This document shows, piece by piece, positions 1 through 11,961 of a DNA stretch of 64,000 nucleotides; the first letter of the stretch is position 1; each line of letters starts with the position of its first letter. The stretch comes from Deinococcus metallilatus (lineage in GTDB: Bacteria; Deinococcota; Deinococci; Deinococcales; Deinococcaceae), in assembly GCF_004758605.1 (NCBI RefSeq), contig NZ_CP038511.1:62001-126000 (forward strand), given 5' to 3'. The translations under genes were made by a program, and so were the position numbers. The notes under the pieces are model-generated. The model made no database searches. It saw only the letters and a list, made by a program, of their open reading frames with translations, and was not told the origin of the DNA.

Positions 1-2
1 TG

Positions 3-3326
<3,324 letters not shown>

Positions 3327-3342
3327 AGCGCTGTAGCCGAGT

Positions 3343-3372
3343 GGCGCGCCCCCAGGTTCACTGGGGCGCGCC
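3343..3372 (+). terminator. Strong hairpin after the propeller gene
   Basis: GGCGCGCCCC, 10-nt loop, GGGGCGCGCC: a perfect 10-bp stem starting 16 nt after the stop codon. There is no T-tract, so it is a likely but unconventional terminator. Confidence 0.5.
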
Positions 3373-3462
3373 GCTCGGCGGTTGGACTCCTGCTCAGCCA
3401 GACACCCCTCCGTCCGCCACGTCGCTCTTTACAGGTGGGAGTGTCCCGGCCGCTTCTTCCCG

Positions 3463-4143
3463 TCAGATCAGGCTGCCCAGCACATTCAGGGTGAGGGCCA
3501 GGATAGCCACGTTGAACCAGAAGGCGGTCAGGCCGTGCCACAACGCGACCCGCCGGATGACCGGACTGGAGACGGCCACATCCGAGACTTGAAACGTCAT
3601 GCCGAGGACAAAAGAGAAGTAGGCGAAGTCGAGCGCGGCGGGTGGCGTGGCGCCCGGGAACTCCAGACCACCGTCCGGCCCGGCCTCCTGATCCCCGTCA
3701 CTGTAGTACAGGTGCGCGTACCGCAGGGCATAGGTGGTGTGCGTGAGGAACCAGCCACTCACCACCGCCACGACCGCGAACGTGATCGGCACGCCTGGAG
3801 CTGCGGGAGACAGACGCTTGGCCCCGTCGATCACCCAGGCGGCCGCGACCAGGCTCACGACGCTGGAGACCAGGACACTGGCGCCCACGGCCGCCCGGCC
3901 GGGGTCCTCGACGGCCGCCGCGTACCGCGTGCGTTCGGGAGGCGAGCGCAGGATGAAGTGCCAGGTCAACGCGAGCAAGGTGAGGGCGCCCACGTCCCAG
4001 CCCAACATGGCCCGGATCACCCCTGCCGGGGCAACGGGCAGCACCAACGCTGCCGCAATCCCGGCACTCCCCGCGATCATGAGCCGCGGCCAGGACTTCG
4101 GCCACGGACTCTGTTGGGTGGGGGAGGAAGGAAAGTGGTTCAT
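3463..4143 (-). CDS. DUF1345 family membrane protein
   Basis: About 226 residues with five or so hydrophobic segments. The C-terminal half has the family pattern DFAYFSFVLGMTFQVSDV followed by a last helix. DUF1345 proteins are inner-membrane proteins of unknown function. The ATG at 4143 is chosen over GTG codons at 4146 and 4152 because GAGTGG lies at usable spacing. It runs in the same direction as the exchanger upstream but is 76 nt from the small gene between them, so co-transcription is possible, not shown. Confidence 0.75.
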   Translation of the reverse strand: MNHFPSSPTQQSPWPKSWPRLMIAGSAGIAAALVLPVAPAGVIRAMLGWDVGALTLLALTWHFILRSPPERTRYAAAVEDPGRAAVGASVLVSSVVSLVAAAWVIDGAKRLSPAAPGVPITFAVVAVVSGWFLTHTTYALRYAHLYYSDGDQEAGPDGGLEFPGATPPAALDFAYFSFVLGMTFQVSDVAVSSPVIRRVALWHGLTAFWFNVAILALTLNVLGSLI

Positions 4144-4218
4144 CACGGCCACTCGGGGGTGAGGTCAACCTCAAGGAACGAACAGACATAAGCCCGCGTC
4201 TCCGAGCACGACGCCCTG

Positions 4219-4407
4219 CTATCTCGGTGCTTCCCGTGGCAGGGGGCTGCTGGCCGCCGGAGCAGGGGTGGAGGCGGACCCTCCATGGGGTGCCCGGTCC
4301 TGCCGGTCTTCTCGCGCGTCCCAAACGCTCACGGCGGCCAGGAGCAGCAGGGCCAGCATGAGGCCGAGGGCCGCCTGGGCCTCCCGGGTGTTCGCACGGT
4401 TCCGCAT
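4219..4407 (-). CDS. Small single-pass membrane protein, unknown function
   Basis: 62 residues: a short charged N terminus, one hydrophobic helix (LGLMLALLLLAAVSV, about residues 15-30) and a Pro/Ala/Ser-rich tail. It starts 6 nt after the stop of the CaCA exchanger, with GGAAGG upstream of the ATG, so it is probably translated with it. Its position suggests an accessory of the exchanger, but no family was recognised. Confidence 0.55.
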   Translation of the reverse strand: MRNRANTREAQAALGLMLALLLLAAVSVWDAREDRQDRAPHGGSASTPAPAASSPLPREAPR

Positions 4408-4413
4408 GGCGGC

Positions 4414-5745
4414 CTACCTTCCAGGGCGCCCGGCCCTGAGCAACTCGGCCAGGTGCAGGTGCCTGCGGTTCAGCAGCAGGAACACCGCGGTGAGCGCCAG
4501 GTAGAGCCAGCCCAGGGCGACATGCACCCCCTCGACCGGAATGAAAAACTGGACCAGGAACAGTCCCGCGAGCGTCAGCGCGGCCCGGAGGGTGAAGCGG
4601 AAGGTGAGCAGCAGCGAGATCCCGAACAGGGACTGCGCGGCCGTCAGGAACACCTCGTCCACCGACTGGGCCGTCAGGGGCAGCGGCGCGGCGTGCCCCT
4701 GCCCGACGCTGTACGCCAGGGGGATCGCGGCGATCAGCAGCGTCCACTGGTTGAGCTTCGAGGAGATCAGGTTGCTCAACCCCTTGCCCGCGAACACGAT
4801 CAGGCCCGCCCAGATGAACGCCGTGAGGCTCTCGGGAAACTCCGAGAGGAAGGGGGCCACCCACTGGATCAGGATGAACTGCGAGACGCCCACCTGCCGG
4901 GCGACCTGGAGCACCGCGTCGATAAAGGGCTCCGCCCCGAAGAACAGCACGTACGCTCCGGCCAGCAGGAACAGGCTGATAACCAGGGTGCGCGTCCCGG
5001 GCGGGAGACGCTTGACGCGGGCGGCGACGCCGATGTCCCGGCTCTCGTCCTCCTCGTCGGCGTCCTCCGCGGGTTCGCTGTTCTCCTCCAGTTCCGCGCT
5101 GAGTTCCGTCTCCGTGAGCACGCGGGCCGGTGCCTGGTGCCGCCGCCTGGACTGGCGGAAGGCGGTGAGGATGTAGGCGACGTAGAGCGCGACGAGGACC
5201 ACGGAGTCGAGCAGGCTGAACGACCGCTTCAGCACCAGCACGAAGGCGTACAGGGAGGCGAGCAGCAGGAACAGCAGTTCGGGCGCGTTCCGCGCGTCGA
5301 GTTCAATTTCCGTGAAGCGCTGGCCCTGGCGCCGGGCGCTCAGGAACGCCACGACCATGATCAGGGGCCAGCCCAGGCCGAGCAGCAGCCGGTTGGCGCC
5401 CGTCATGCTGGCCGCGGCCAGTTCCGTCTGCCCGCGGTAGGCCAGCAGGACCTCAAAGGCGTACTCGGGCGCGACCTCGATCAGGGCGAGCAGGGCGAGC
5501 GCCACGGACTGCGGCACCACGGTTTCGAGGCCCTCCGTCGCCCACGAGAGGAAAAAGGCCGCGGCGATGATCGCCACCCCCAGCACCAGCGAGGTGAGCA
5601 GCGGGTGCCCCTGCGCCAGGCCGCCGAAGCGGACGAGGGAGAAGGGCACCAGGGTCGAAGCTGCGGCCCCCAGGGTGATCCAGTCACCCCGGGTAAATCC
5701 CAGGTGCAGGCCAGGGTCGGAAGGAGCGATCGGTGGACGCGGCAA
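4414..5745 (-). CDS. CaCA-superfamily sodium/calcium exchanger-type transporter
   Basis: 443 residues, about ten membrane segments in two halves. Each half has an alpha-repeat: EVAPEYAFEVLLA in the first and SEFPESLTAF in the second, with the acidic residues that bind the cation. An acidic cytoplasmic loop (EENSEPAEDADEEDES) lies between the halves, as in bacterial and plant CaCA proteins. TTG start with AGGAG 9 nt upstream. A CTGTA-N6-TACAT palindrome about 70 nt upstream places it in the proposed metal regulon, suggesting export of a divalent metal rather than only Ca2+; that is inference. Confidence 0.85.
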   Translation of the reverse strand: MPRPPIAPSDPGLHLGFTRGDWITLGAAASTLVPFSLVRFGGLAQGHPLLTSLVLGVAIIAAAFFLSWATEGLETVVPQSVALALLALIEVAPEYAFEVLLAYRGQTELAAASMTGANRLLLGLGWPLIMVVAFLSARRQGQRFTEIELDARNAPELLFLLLASLYAFVLVLKRSFSLLDSVVLVALYVAYILTAFRQSRRRHQAPARVLTETELSAELEENSEPAEDADEEDESRDIGVAARVKRLPPGTRTLVISLFLLAGAYVLFFGAEPFIDAVLQVARQVGVSQFILIQWVAPFLSEFPESLTAFIWAGLIVFAGKGLSNLISSKLNQWTLLIAAIPLAYSVGQGHAAPLPLTAQSVDEVFLTAAQSLFGISLLLTFRFTLRAALTLAGLFLVQFFIPVEGVHVALGWLYLALTAVFLLLNRRHLHLAELLRAGRPGR

Positions 5746-5813
5746 GGTCGAGTTCTCCTGACGGGAGTGGAGGTTCAGGGTGGCACCTGACGTTTAGTGT
5801 CCAGGCTCTATGG

Positions 5814-5837
5814 AAATCTGTACAGACGTACATTCTT
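5814..5837. promoter_or_regulatory. Metal-regulon operator, site A
   Basis: CTGTA (5818-5822), N6, TACAT (5829-5833), the weakest of four similar palindromes in the island. It sits 73 nt upstream of the CaCA exchanger start. Confidence 0.55.
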
Positions 5838-6071
5838 TAACAATAGGCGGGCGGCGCGTTTGGATTCAGCGGAACGTGCGTCTGCTGGCCGCCGGGCAGG
5901 ACCTGGCCTGGGCGAGGTCGGTGTCAGAGAACGGTTGGACGTCCATGGCGGCGTCTCCCCCCTCCCCCGTTCCGTCAAACACCTGGGGGAATCTCAGGGT
6001 TGTGACCACGTGTGGCCCTGTCCGGGGAAGACGAAGAGTCTTCCCCGCTGGCGTGACCTCAAAGGTCAGAT

Positions 6072-6230
6072 GTGGGCCTCCAGAAGCTGGTCGAGGACGA
6101 GAAGGACGGCGTGGAGGGGGTGACCCCCTCCGCCAGCGCCAAGCGTGCCTTCGAGTTCACCGGCGATGAGCTTCTTAACGCGTCCGGGGTGCAGTGCCTG
6201 GCGCATGGCGACACGCCCCCCAACGGGTGA
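6072..6230 (+). CDS. Possible 52-residue protein or gene remnant
   Basis: A short frame (GTG start, AAAGG 6 nt upstream) with strongly coding-like third positions (nearly all G or C) and a balanced acidic/hydrophobic composition. No family recognised. It lies between operators A and B and could be the 3' end of a decayed gene, because similar coding character does not extend upstream. The rest of 5838-6300 shows nothing I can name. Confidence 0.35.
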   Translation: MGLQKLVEDEKDGVEGVTPSASAKRAFEFTGDELLNASGVQCLAHGDTPPNG

Positions 6231-6296
6231 GGCTGCTCAACCTCGCCCGGGAGCGCAGGGAGCGTGGGCACACGCCAGCCCTTGGACTCTTCTCAT

Positions 6297-6322
6297 GGTG
6301 TCTGTACAGTTATACAGATATC
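6297..6322. promoter_or_regulatory. Metal-regulon operator, site B
   Basis: Perfect CTGTA (6302-6306), N6, TACAG (6313-6317), followed by ATAT. It lies about 225 nt upstream of the TlpA-like start; the space between is a hairpin-rich leader. Confidence 0.65.
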
Positions 6323-6480
6323 ATGGACCCAGTGTCTCCTCGCCTGTACCTGACCTGTCTGCCGGGCCTCGCCCCGGGCGCCGTTCCTCATCCTCACCCC
6401 CCACCGACCCGGTGCCCGAGCATGCCCCATTCACGGCACACCGGGCTTCGCCCGCTCTGGCACAGCCCGAAGCGCCTCAC

Positions 6481-6541
6481 CCGGTCGGCCTGGCGGCCGA
6501 CCGGGGAAAGGGCTTTCCCGGCCCGCAGGAGGGGAGCTTCC
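6481..6541 (+). promoter_or_regulatory. Tandem hairpins in the TlpA leader
   Basis: A perfect 10-bp stem with a TGGC loop (6481-6504) is followed immediately by a perfect 7-bp stem (GGGAAAG/CTTTCCC, 6504-6519). A third imperfect palindrome (GGGGAGCTTCCCC) overlaps the AGGAGGGG ribosome-binding site at 6528-6534. The arrangement could mask the site, so attenuation or translational control is possible; no known riboswitch class was recognised. Confidence 0.45.
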
Positions 6542-6543
6542 CC

Positions 6544-7116
6544 GTGAATTCAGCCTCCCCCGGCACTCACGTCCCAACGGCCCTGTGGCGACGCCTCCTG
6601 CCACCCGTGCTTGCGGCCGTCCTCGCGGCCACCCTGGGTGCGGCGTTGCTCAACCCGGCGCGCCGCACGACCAGCGGCGGTCCACTCGTCGGGAAGCCCG
6701 CGCCCGCCTTCGCCCTCCAGAGCCTGGACGGTGCGTCGGTTCGTCTGGCGGACCTGCGTGGTCGGCCCGTCGTCTTGAATTTCTGGGCGTCATGGTGCAC
6801 GCCCTGCCGCGAGGAAGCGCCTCTGTTCCGTGAACTCAGTGGGCGGCAGGCGGCGGGACAGGGCCTCGCCGTGATCGGCATCCTCTTCCAGGAGACCAAG
6901 GAACAGAACGCCCGCGACTTTATCCGCGAGTTCGCCCTCGCGTATCCCAGCCTGCGCGACCCTCAGTCCAAAACCGCGATCAACTACGGCGTGGGCGGGA
7001 TTCCCGAGACCGTCTTCATCGACCGGCAGGGCGTCGTTCAACACGTGGACCGCGGCGGTCTGTCCCGCGAGCGCCTGAACGTCGGGCTGGAAAGAATCGG
7101 GGTGCGCGGGCTGTGA
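6544..7116 (+). CDS. TlpA/ResA/CcmG-like membrane-anchored thioredoxin
   Basis: 190 residues: an N-terminal membrane anchor ([19 protein letters not shown], about residues 18-36), then an AhpC/TSA-type thioredoxin fold with the active site WCTPC (about 84-88) and the conserved cis-Pro region GIPETVFID. Such proteins reduce extracytoplasmic disulfides, for example in apocytochrome c or metal-handling proteins. The GTG at 6544 is chosen because AGGAGGGG lies 9 nt upstream; the frame is open further upstream but not coding-like. Operator B upstream suggests metal-responsive expression. Confidence 0.85.
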   Translation: MNSASPGTHVPTALWRRLLPPVLAAVLAATLGAALLNPARRTTSGGPLVGKPAPAFALQSLDGASVRLADLRGRPVVLNFWASWCTPCREEAPLFRELSGRQAAGQGLAVIGILFQETKEQNARDFIREFALAYPSLRDPQSKTAINYGVGGIPETVFIDRQGVVQHVDRGGLSRERLNVGLERIGVRGL

Positions 7117-7180
7117 GGGGTGGTCTCTGGAGTCGTGGCGCAGGCTCGGCCCCTTCTCTTTCGGGCAGGAGAACGCTCCC

Positions 7181-7765
7181 GTGTCCTGGACAGCCTTCCT
7201 AAAGGGTGTCTCCGACCTGGCGCCGGGGCTGCTCGACGGCCTCGCCCCACCGGCCACGGCGGCGGACCTCCAGGCCCTGACCGCGGCGCTGAACAGTCCG
7301 CTTCCCGAGGACGTCCACCAGGTGCTCGCCACGCACAACGGGCAGCGGGCCGGGCACCGCATCCTGTTCGGGCTGACCCTGATGAGTGCGCAGGACATCG
7401 CCCGCCACGCCCGGAGCGTCGCTCACGCGCTGGAACGCGAGGGGCTTGTTCCGGTGGAGGACCTGGACCGCCGCACGCAGGCGTACGAACCGAATCCGCA
7501 CCACGTGCCGCTGTTCACGGACAACACCGGGAACTTCCTCGGCTTCGACCTGGCCCCGTCGGCGTCGGGCGTGTGGGGGCAGGTCGTCATCTTCGGACTA
7601 GACCTTCCCCGTCCCCGAGTGGTCGCCGACTCGTTCCACACGCTGTTCGAGGAGCTGAGCGCCGAACTTCGGCAGGGAAACTACCGGATCAAGGACGTGG
7701 GCGGGTACAGCTCCATGAGCTGGAAGCCAGGGAACGGCTCGGCCCTGTCCGAGATCTTGCTGTAA
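7181..7765 (+). CDS. SMI1/KNR4 (SUKH) family protein
   Basis: 194 residues. It has the SMI1/KNR4 pattern: N-terminal helix pair (PPATAADLQALTAAL), PLPEDVHQVLATHNGQ, the central strand NTGNFLGFDLAP and a C-terminal helix. SUKH proteins are often immunity proteins against contact-dependent or polymorphic toxins, but no partner toxin is visible here. GTG start with AGGAG 9 nt upstream; 64 nt after the thioredoxin gene, so possibly co-transcribed. Confidence 0.75.
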   Translation: MSWTAFLKGVSDLAPGLLDGLAPPATAADLQALTAALNSPLPEDVHQVLATHNGQRAGHRILFGLTLMSAQDIARHARSVAHALEREGLVPVEDLDRRTQAYEPNPHHVPLFTDNTGNFLGFDLAPSASGVWGQVVIFGLDLPRPRVVADSFHTLFEELSAELRQGNYRIKDVGGYSSMSWKPGNGSALSEILL

Positions 7766-8081
7766 GCGCGGGGAGGTGGGCTCGCCCGCTGGCCCTGCCG
7801 CAGGCGGATGAACGGAAACCCCACCCAGACGGTGCCGCCCTGATGGGTCTCCGGCCAAGCCTCCCGACCCTCTGCGCGTGTGGTCGTGACCTCCGCCTGC
7901 TCCGCCCATCCGTGTGACGCCTGACTCGCTCTGACCCTCCCAAGCGATGGGCCCGGCAGGTGAGCAGGAGCAGGGCCAGCAGCCCCAGGGCGGCCTACCA
8001 GCGTAGGGGCTCCTCGATTTGGAGATGGTCTTTCGCCTGAGGCATGCGGTGGATGTGGAGAGGACGCTGGAACGGGCTGGC
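7766..8081. other. Convergent intergenic region with a small degenerate frame
   Basis: Lies between the SUKH gene (+) and the methyltransferase (-). On the minus strand near 8040-7930 a short frame would encode a soluble stretch, an in-frame TAG, then a hydrophobic helix (AALGLLALLLLTC). This looks like a broken small membrane protein; nothing else recognised. Confidence 0.25.
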
Positions 8082-8912
8082 CTAACCGAGTGGTTGGAAG
8101 CGGTAGCGCAGCAAGCGGTGGACCCTCCGCAACAGCGGGACACGGCGCAGCACCCGCCAGGCCGCCCGCTCCACCCTGGGCAACCGTGCGAACCCCGGCA
8201 GATCGAGCAGGCTGACGTCGTCGAGCAGGTGGAAGCCTGGCGGCCAGGTTTCCACCTCCCGGGGGTCCTCCAGCCCCCAGCGCAGGGTGGCGCCAGACGC
8301 GCGCAGGGCCGGGTGCCACCCTCCCAGGCGCACCCCCAGCCCACTGAGGGCGTCGCACACCAGCTCCCCTCCGGGGAACATCTCCCCCAGCCGCGTGAGC
8401 AGCGCGCGCACCTCAGGCTCCGGCAGGTACATCAGCAGTCCCTCCGCGATCACCAGCACCGGCCCTTCCCGCGGCACCTCCCGCAGCCACCCTCCCTCCG
8501 TTACCGAAGCGGCGATCATCCGGTAGCCCGGTCCCTCGTGCCGGGGGTAGACGGCCCGGCGCAGCGCGATCACCTCCGGCAGGTCGAGGTCGAACCAGCG
8601 CGCGCCGGGAGGAACCGGCACCGGGTCCACCCGCCCGTCCAGCCCGCACCCCAGGTGCAGCACGGTGGCCGCCGGATGCCGGGCGAGGAAGGCCGCCGTC
8701 CACTCGTCCAGTGCCCGGGCGCGCAGCGCCAGCCCGAAGGCGTCGCCGCGCAGGGCGGGCCGGGCCGGGACCGCCCGCCCCAGACGACGCAGCACCTGGG
8801 CGGCCGTCTCGTCGCGCAGGATCGGGTCGCGCCACGTGTTCTGGCTCGCCTTGGCGACGAGCGGGATCAGCAGGGTCGCCTGCTCCGGGTTGAGTTGGCC
8901 TGGCCCGCTCAC
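8082..8912 (-). CDS. LCM-family class I SAM-dependent methyltransferase
   Basis: 276 residues. The start GTG overlaps the P450 stop (GTGA), so the two are translationally coupled. Motifs: SAM loop VLHLGCGLDGR, DLDLPEVIALRR, and AEGLLMYLPEPEVRALL typical of leucine carboxyl methyltransferase-like O-methyltransferases. This group methylates carboxyl or hydroxyl groups of small molecules or peptides. As last gene of the metal run and coupled to a fatty-acid-type P450, it may methylate a lipid or hydroxy acid; this is inference. Confidence 0.75.
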   Translation of the reverse strand: MSGPGQLNPEQATLLIPLVAKASQNTWRDPILRDETAAQVLRRLGRAVPARPALRGDAFGLALRARALDEWTAAFLARHPAATVLHLGCGLDGRVDPVPVPPGARWFDLDLPEVIALRRAVYPRHEGPGYRMIAASVTEGGWLREVPREGPVLVIAEGLLMYLPEPEVRALLTRLGEMFPGGELVCDALSGLGVRLGGWHPALRASGATLRWGLEDPREVETWPPGFHLLDDVSLLDLPGFARLPRVERAAWRVLRRVPLLRRVHRLLRYRFQPLG

Positions 8913-10171
8913 GCTCCGCCCGCCCGGCCACCGCTCCGCCGGACCCCGCTCAGCACCAGGCGGCTGGCTGGACGCGCTGGGTAGCGCGTGAGGCTCACCC
9001 GCAGGTCCTGCGGCGGCACCGCGTAGGTCAACTCCTCCGTCAGGAAGCGCAGCGCCCCCTGCATCAACTCGATGGTGATCCACTCGCCCGCGCAGCGGTG
9101 CCCCTGGACATGGTCCCCACCGCCCTGCGGGATGAAGTTGTACGCGCTGCCGTTCCAGTCCCGGAAGCGCCCCGGGCGGAACCGCTCGGGGTCCCCCCAC
9201 AGCCTCCGGTCGTGGTTGGTGCCGTACAGGTTGAGCAGGGCCCGCCGTCCCCGCTGGAAGGGCTGCCCCCGCCACTCGAAGTCCCGCCGGACCTTGGCCA
9301 GCGCGAAGGGGAAGAAGGGATAAAACCGCCGCACCTCCTGCACGAAGTGCTCCCCGGCCCCCCGGCCGCTGAGCAGGTCGCGCCTGGCCTCCGGGGACTC
9401 GTGCAGCGCCAGGGCAGTGAAGGTGACGTACAGGGCGACCGCCACCGTGGGTCGCAGGACATTCAGCACCTCCACGGCGGCGGTGTGCTCGTCCAGCAGC
9501 GCTCCCGCCGGGTCCCGGTGCAGCGCGATCACGCGCAGGGCACTCGCCTCGGCCGGGTCGAGGTCCCCCGCGCGTACCTGACGGATCAGGCCTCCGGCCC
9601 AGCGTTCCGCCCGCGCCCGCCCCAGGCGGCCGCGCCAGTGCCGGGGTCCCACCGCGCCCGCGCTGTCGATCATGGCCGCGAAGTCCGCCGTCCGGAGCGT
9701 CACCTCCGCTGGAGTGAGCGGCACGCCCGCCCAGCGGCACACGGCGCGGCAGAGCAGTTCCTGCACCTCGTCCAGCAGCACCACCCGGTCCTGCATCTCC
9801 CACTTCACGGCGGCGGCGTGCCACTGCGCGGTGGTCAGGCTCGCCAGGTCGCGCAACCTGTCCGGGGTCATCAGGGACATGAACATCGCCTTGCGCGCCC
9901 GGTGGGCCTCGCCGTCCAGGCCCTGCACGCCGCCCTGCCCGAAGAGGGTCTTCTGGGCCCGGGACGGGGCCGCCCCGCGCCGCTCGAAGCGCTCCGGGTC
10001 GTAGAACACCCGGGCGGCCTCTTCACCGTGCAGGCACAGGACGGGCACCCCTAACAAGCGGGTCTCGAAGACGTCGGTGCGGTCGCGCTCGCTGCGGTGG
10101 AGGAGAAACGCGTACCCCTCGCGCAGCAGGGCCACGGTGCTGTCGGTGGGATGGCTTCTGGCCGCGGACAT
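8909..10171 (-). CDS. CYP152-like cytochrome P450 (fatty-acid peroxygenase type)
   Basis: 420 residues. The heme-binding loop reads GGDHVQGHRCAGEW, with the Cys ligand in the layout of the CYP152 peroxygenases. The I-helix has LRPTVAVALY, whose Arg-Pro replaces the usual acid/Thr pair and anchors the fatty acid carboxylate in this family. Such enzymes use H2O2 to hydroxylate or decarboxylate fatty acids without a reductase. It starts 44 nt after lspA, inside the metal-resistance run, and overlaps the methyltransferase. Confidence 0.85.
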   Translation of the reverse strand: MSAARSHPTDSTVALLREGYAFLLHRSERDRTDVFETRLLGVPVLCLHGEEAARVFYDPERFERRGAAPSRAQKTLFGQGGVQGLDGEAHRARKAMFMSLMTPDRLRDLASLTTAQWHAAAVKWEMQDRVVLLDEVQELLCRAVCRWAGVPLTPAEVTLRTADFAAMIDSAGAVGPRHWRGRLGRARAERWAGGLIRQVRAGDLDPAEASALRVIALHRDPAGALLDEHTAAVEVLNVLRPTVAVALYVTFTALALHESPEARRDLLSGRGAGEHFVQEVRRFYPFFPFALAKVRRDFEWRGQPFQRGRRALLNLYGTNHDRRLWGDPERFRPGRFRDWNGSAYNFIPQGGGDHVQGHRCAGEWITIELMQGALRFLTEELTYAVPPQDLRVSLTRYPARPASRLVLSGVRRSGGRAGGA

Positions 10172-10215
10172 GGTGGAACCTCCTAACGGTGAGGAACGGT
10201 GGGCGAGCCTGAACC

Positions 10216-10716
10216 TCAGGCCGTGGACGAGGACCGGGTCGGGGAGCGCGTGCTTCGCAGCAGCAGCAACAGCACGCCACTCACCACCCAGACGTCGGCG
10301 AGGTTGAAGACCGGAAAGTCACCCTGCCCGAGCACGCGGGTCACCGCCGAGAGGGTGTGCGACGCGAGCGTATCCACGACCTTGCCCAGCCGCCACCCGT
10401 CGAGCGAGTTGCTGAGCGCCCCCCCGGCAATCAGGGTGAGGGCCACACCCGTTAGGGGCGGAACGGCGCGGCGGGAGAGGTACACGAGCAGCGCCACGCC
10501 CGCCACCAGCCGCAGCGCGGCGAGGGGCAGCGCCGCCCCCGCGAACAGGCTCCAGGCCGCCCCCGTGTTGTAGATCAGCCCCAGACTCAGCACCCCGGGG
10601 AGGACCTCGCGGAACTCGCCGAGTGTGAATTCCCGCACGGCCCACGCCTTGAGGCTCTGGTCCAGCAGCAGGCACGCGAGCACCCCGGCGATCACCGCCG
10701 GTCGGGGCCACACCAC
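10216..10716 (-). CDS. lspA: Signal peptidase II (prolipoprotein signal peptidase)
   Basis: 166 residues with four membrane segments. Conserved elements: LLLDQSLKAW, YNTGAAWSLF, and the two catalytic Asp blocks GGALSNSLDG and FNLADVWVVSG. LspA removes signal peptides from lipoproteins. The start is uncertain: GTG codons at 10716, 10713 and 10737 are possible; the last would overlap uppP by 10 nt. Tight coupling to uppP inside a heavy-metal cluster matches the PbrB-PbrC arrangement known from lead resistance. Confidence 0.85.
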   Translation of the reverse strand: MVWPRPAVIAGVLACLLLDQSLKAWAVREFTLGEFREVLPGVLSLGLIYNTGAAWSLFAGAALPLAALRLVAGVALLVYLSRRAVPPLTGVALTLIAGGALSNSLDGWRLGKVVDTLASHTLSAVTRVLGQGDFPVFNLADVWVVSGVLLLLLRSTRSPTRSSSTA

Positions 10717-10727
10717 CCCCGCCCGCC

Positions 10728-11522
10728 TCAGCGCCACAGCACCCACCCCAGGATGGCGAGGCCCGCGAGCACGCGGTACACCGCGAAGCCCCGGAAGTTG
10801 TGCCGGGAGACGTAGCGCAGCAGCCAGCTCACCGCGAGCAGCGCGGTCACGAACGACACCGCCAGCCCAACGGTGAGGGGGCCGAGTTGCGCTGCCCCCA
10901 GGGCGTCGCGGCCCTTCAGCAGGGCGTACAGGGTCGCCAGGCCCAGGGTCGGGATCGACAGGTAGAACGAGAACGCGGTCGCGGTGGGCCGGTCGAGCCC
11001 GGTCAGCAGACCGCCGATGATGCTCGACGCGCTGCGCGAGACGCCGGGCACCAGGGCGAGGCACTGCGCGCAGCCCACGACGAGGGCCTGGCGCCGAGTC
11101 ACCTGGGTCAGGCCGCTCGTGGTGGCCGCCGCAGGCCGCCCCTCGATCACCCACAACACGATCCCGCCCACGATCAGGGAGATCGCCACGGTGAGCGGCG
11201 AGAAGAGGTAGCGCGTGATCAGGTCGCTGAACAGGAAGCCCAGGATGGCCGCCGGGAGGAAGGCCAGGGCCACGCCCAGCCACAAGCGGCGGGCGTCCGG
11301 GCTGACCGGCAGGGCGCGCGCCTGGCCGAGCAGGTCGCGCCAGTAGTATGCGATGACGGCCAGCACCGCCCCGACCTGGATGACGATCTCGAAGGTGCCG
11401 CCCGAGTCGCGGAACTTCAGCAGGTCGGCGGCGACAATCAGGTGGCCGGTGGAGGACACCGGCAGGAACTCGGTGATGCCCTCGACGAGGCCCAGCAGGG
11501 CCGCAGAGATGGAGGTGTTCAA
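10728..11522 (-). CDS. uppP: Undecaprenyl-diphosphatase UppP/BacA
   Basis: 264 residues, about eight membrane segments, with both BacA signatures: EGITEFLPVSSTGH near the N terminus and PGVSRSASSIIGG in the middle. It hydrolyses undecaprenyl diphosphate and releases phosphate. In lead-resistance systems a phosphatase of this activity (PbrB) is proposed to supply phosphate that precipitates exported Pb(II). It starts 55 nt after arsR and is followed directly by lspA. Confidence 0.9.
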   Translation of the reverse strand: MNTSISAALLGLVEGITEFLPVSSTGHLIVAADLLKFRDSGGTFEIVIQVGAVLAVIAYYWRDLLGQARALPVSPDARRLWLGVALAFLPAAILGFLFSDLITRYLFSPLTVAISLIVGGIVLWVIEGRPAAATTSGLTQVTRRQALVVGCAQCLALVPGVSRSASSIIGGLLTGLDRPTATAFSFYLSIPTLGLATLYALLKGRDALGAAQLGPLTVGLAVSFVTALLAVSWLLRYVSRHNFRGFAVYRVLAGLAILGWVLWR

Positions 11523-11577
11523 AAGCGGGGTCCTTGAGAAGCAGGGGTGGGACGGGAAACCCCGGGGGGGAGCGTCC

Positions 11578-11961
11578 TCACATGGCTTTGGCGTGCTCCA
11601 GCACGTCCGCGATCAGCCGCGTGACGCCGTCGTTCGCCAGTCGGTAGTAGGCGATGCGGCCCACCTTCCGGAAGGTCACCAGGCCCAGCGCGCGCAGGTG
11701 GCGGAGCTGGTGACTCATGGTGGACTCGTTGATCCCCGCGATCACCGCCAGGTCGCACACGCACAGTTCCTCCAGCGCGAGCGCGGAGAGGATGCGCAAC
11801 CGGGTGGGGTCGGAGACCACCTTGGTCAGGGTGGTCGCGCGCTCGATGAGGGCCTCGTCCGGCAGGCCCGCCGCCGCGCGGGCCACGGCCTCGGGGTGCA
11901 CGCAGTGGACTTCGCAGTCGGCCGCACGATCGGTCTTGACGTCGGGAAGGGAGGAAGTCAT
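11578..11961 (-). CDS. CadC/CmtR-like ArsR-family metal-sensing repressor
   Basis: 127 residues, winged helix-turn-helix. Cysteines lie where CadC-type sensors have them: DCEVHC in the N-terminal arm and ELCVCDLA at the start of the recognition domain, followed by STMSHQLRHLRALGLV. These features predict a thiolate sensor of Cd, Pb or Zn that leaves DNA when loaded. Start overlaps the glutaredoxin stop by 4 nt. It is the only metal-type regulator in the island and the natural candidate for the four CTGTA-N6-TACAG sites. Confidence 0.88.
   Translation of the reverse strand: MTSSLPDVKTDRAADCEVHCVHPEAVARAAAGLPDEALIERATTLTKVVSDPTRLRILSALALEELCVCDLAVIAGINESTMSHQLRHLRALGLVTFRKVGRIAYYRLANDGVTRLIADVLEHAKAM

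Noticed and set aside
3695..3720. CTGTA/TACAG-like sequence inside the DUF1345 gene
   Set aside because: Lies within a coding sequence and has the wrong spacing (no N6), so not counted as a fifth operator.
6145..6543. Upstream extension of the TlpA frame
   Set aside because: Pro/Ser/Arg-rich and crosses operator B; the GTG at 6544 with AGGAGGGG is better.
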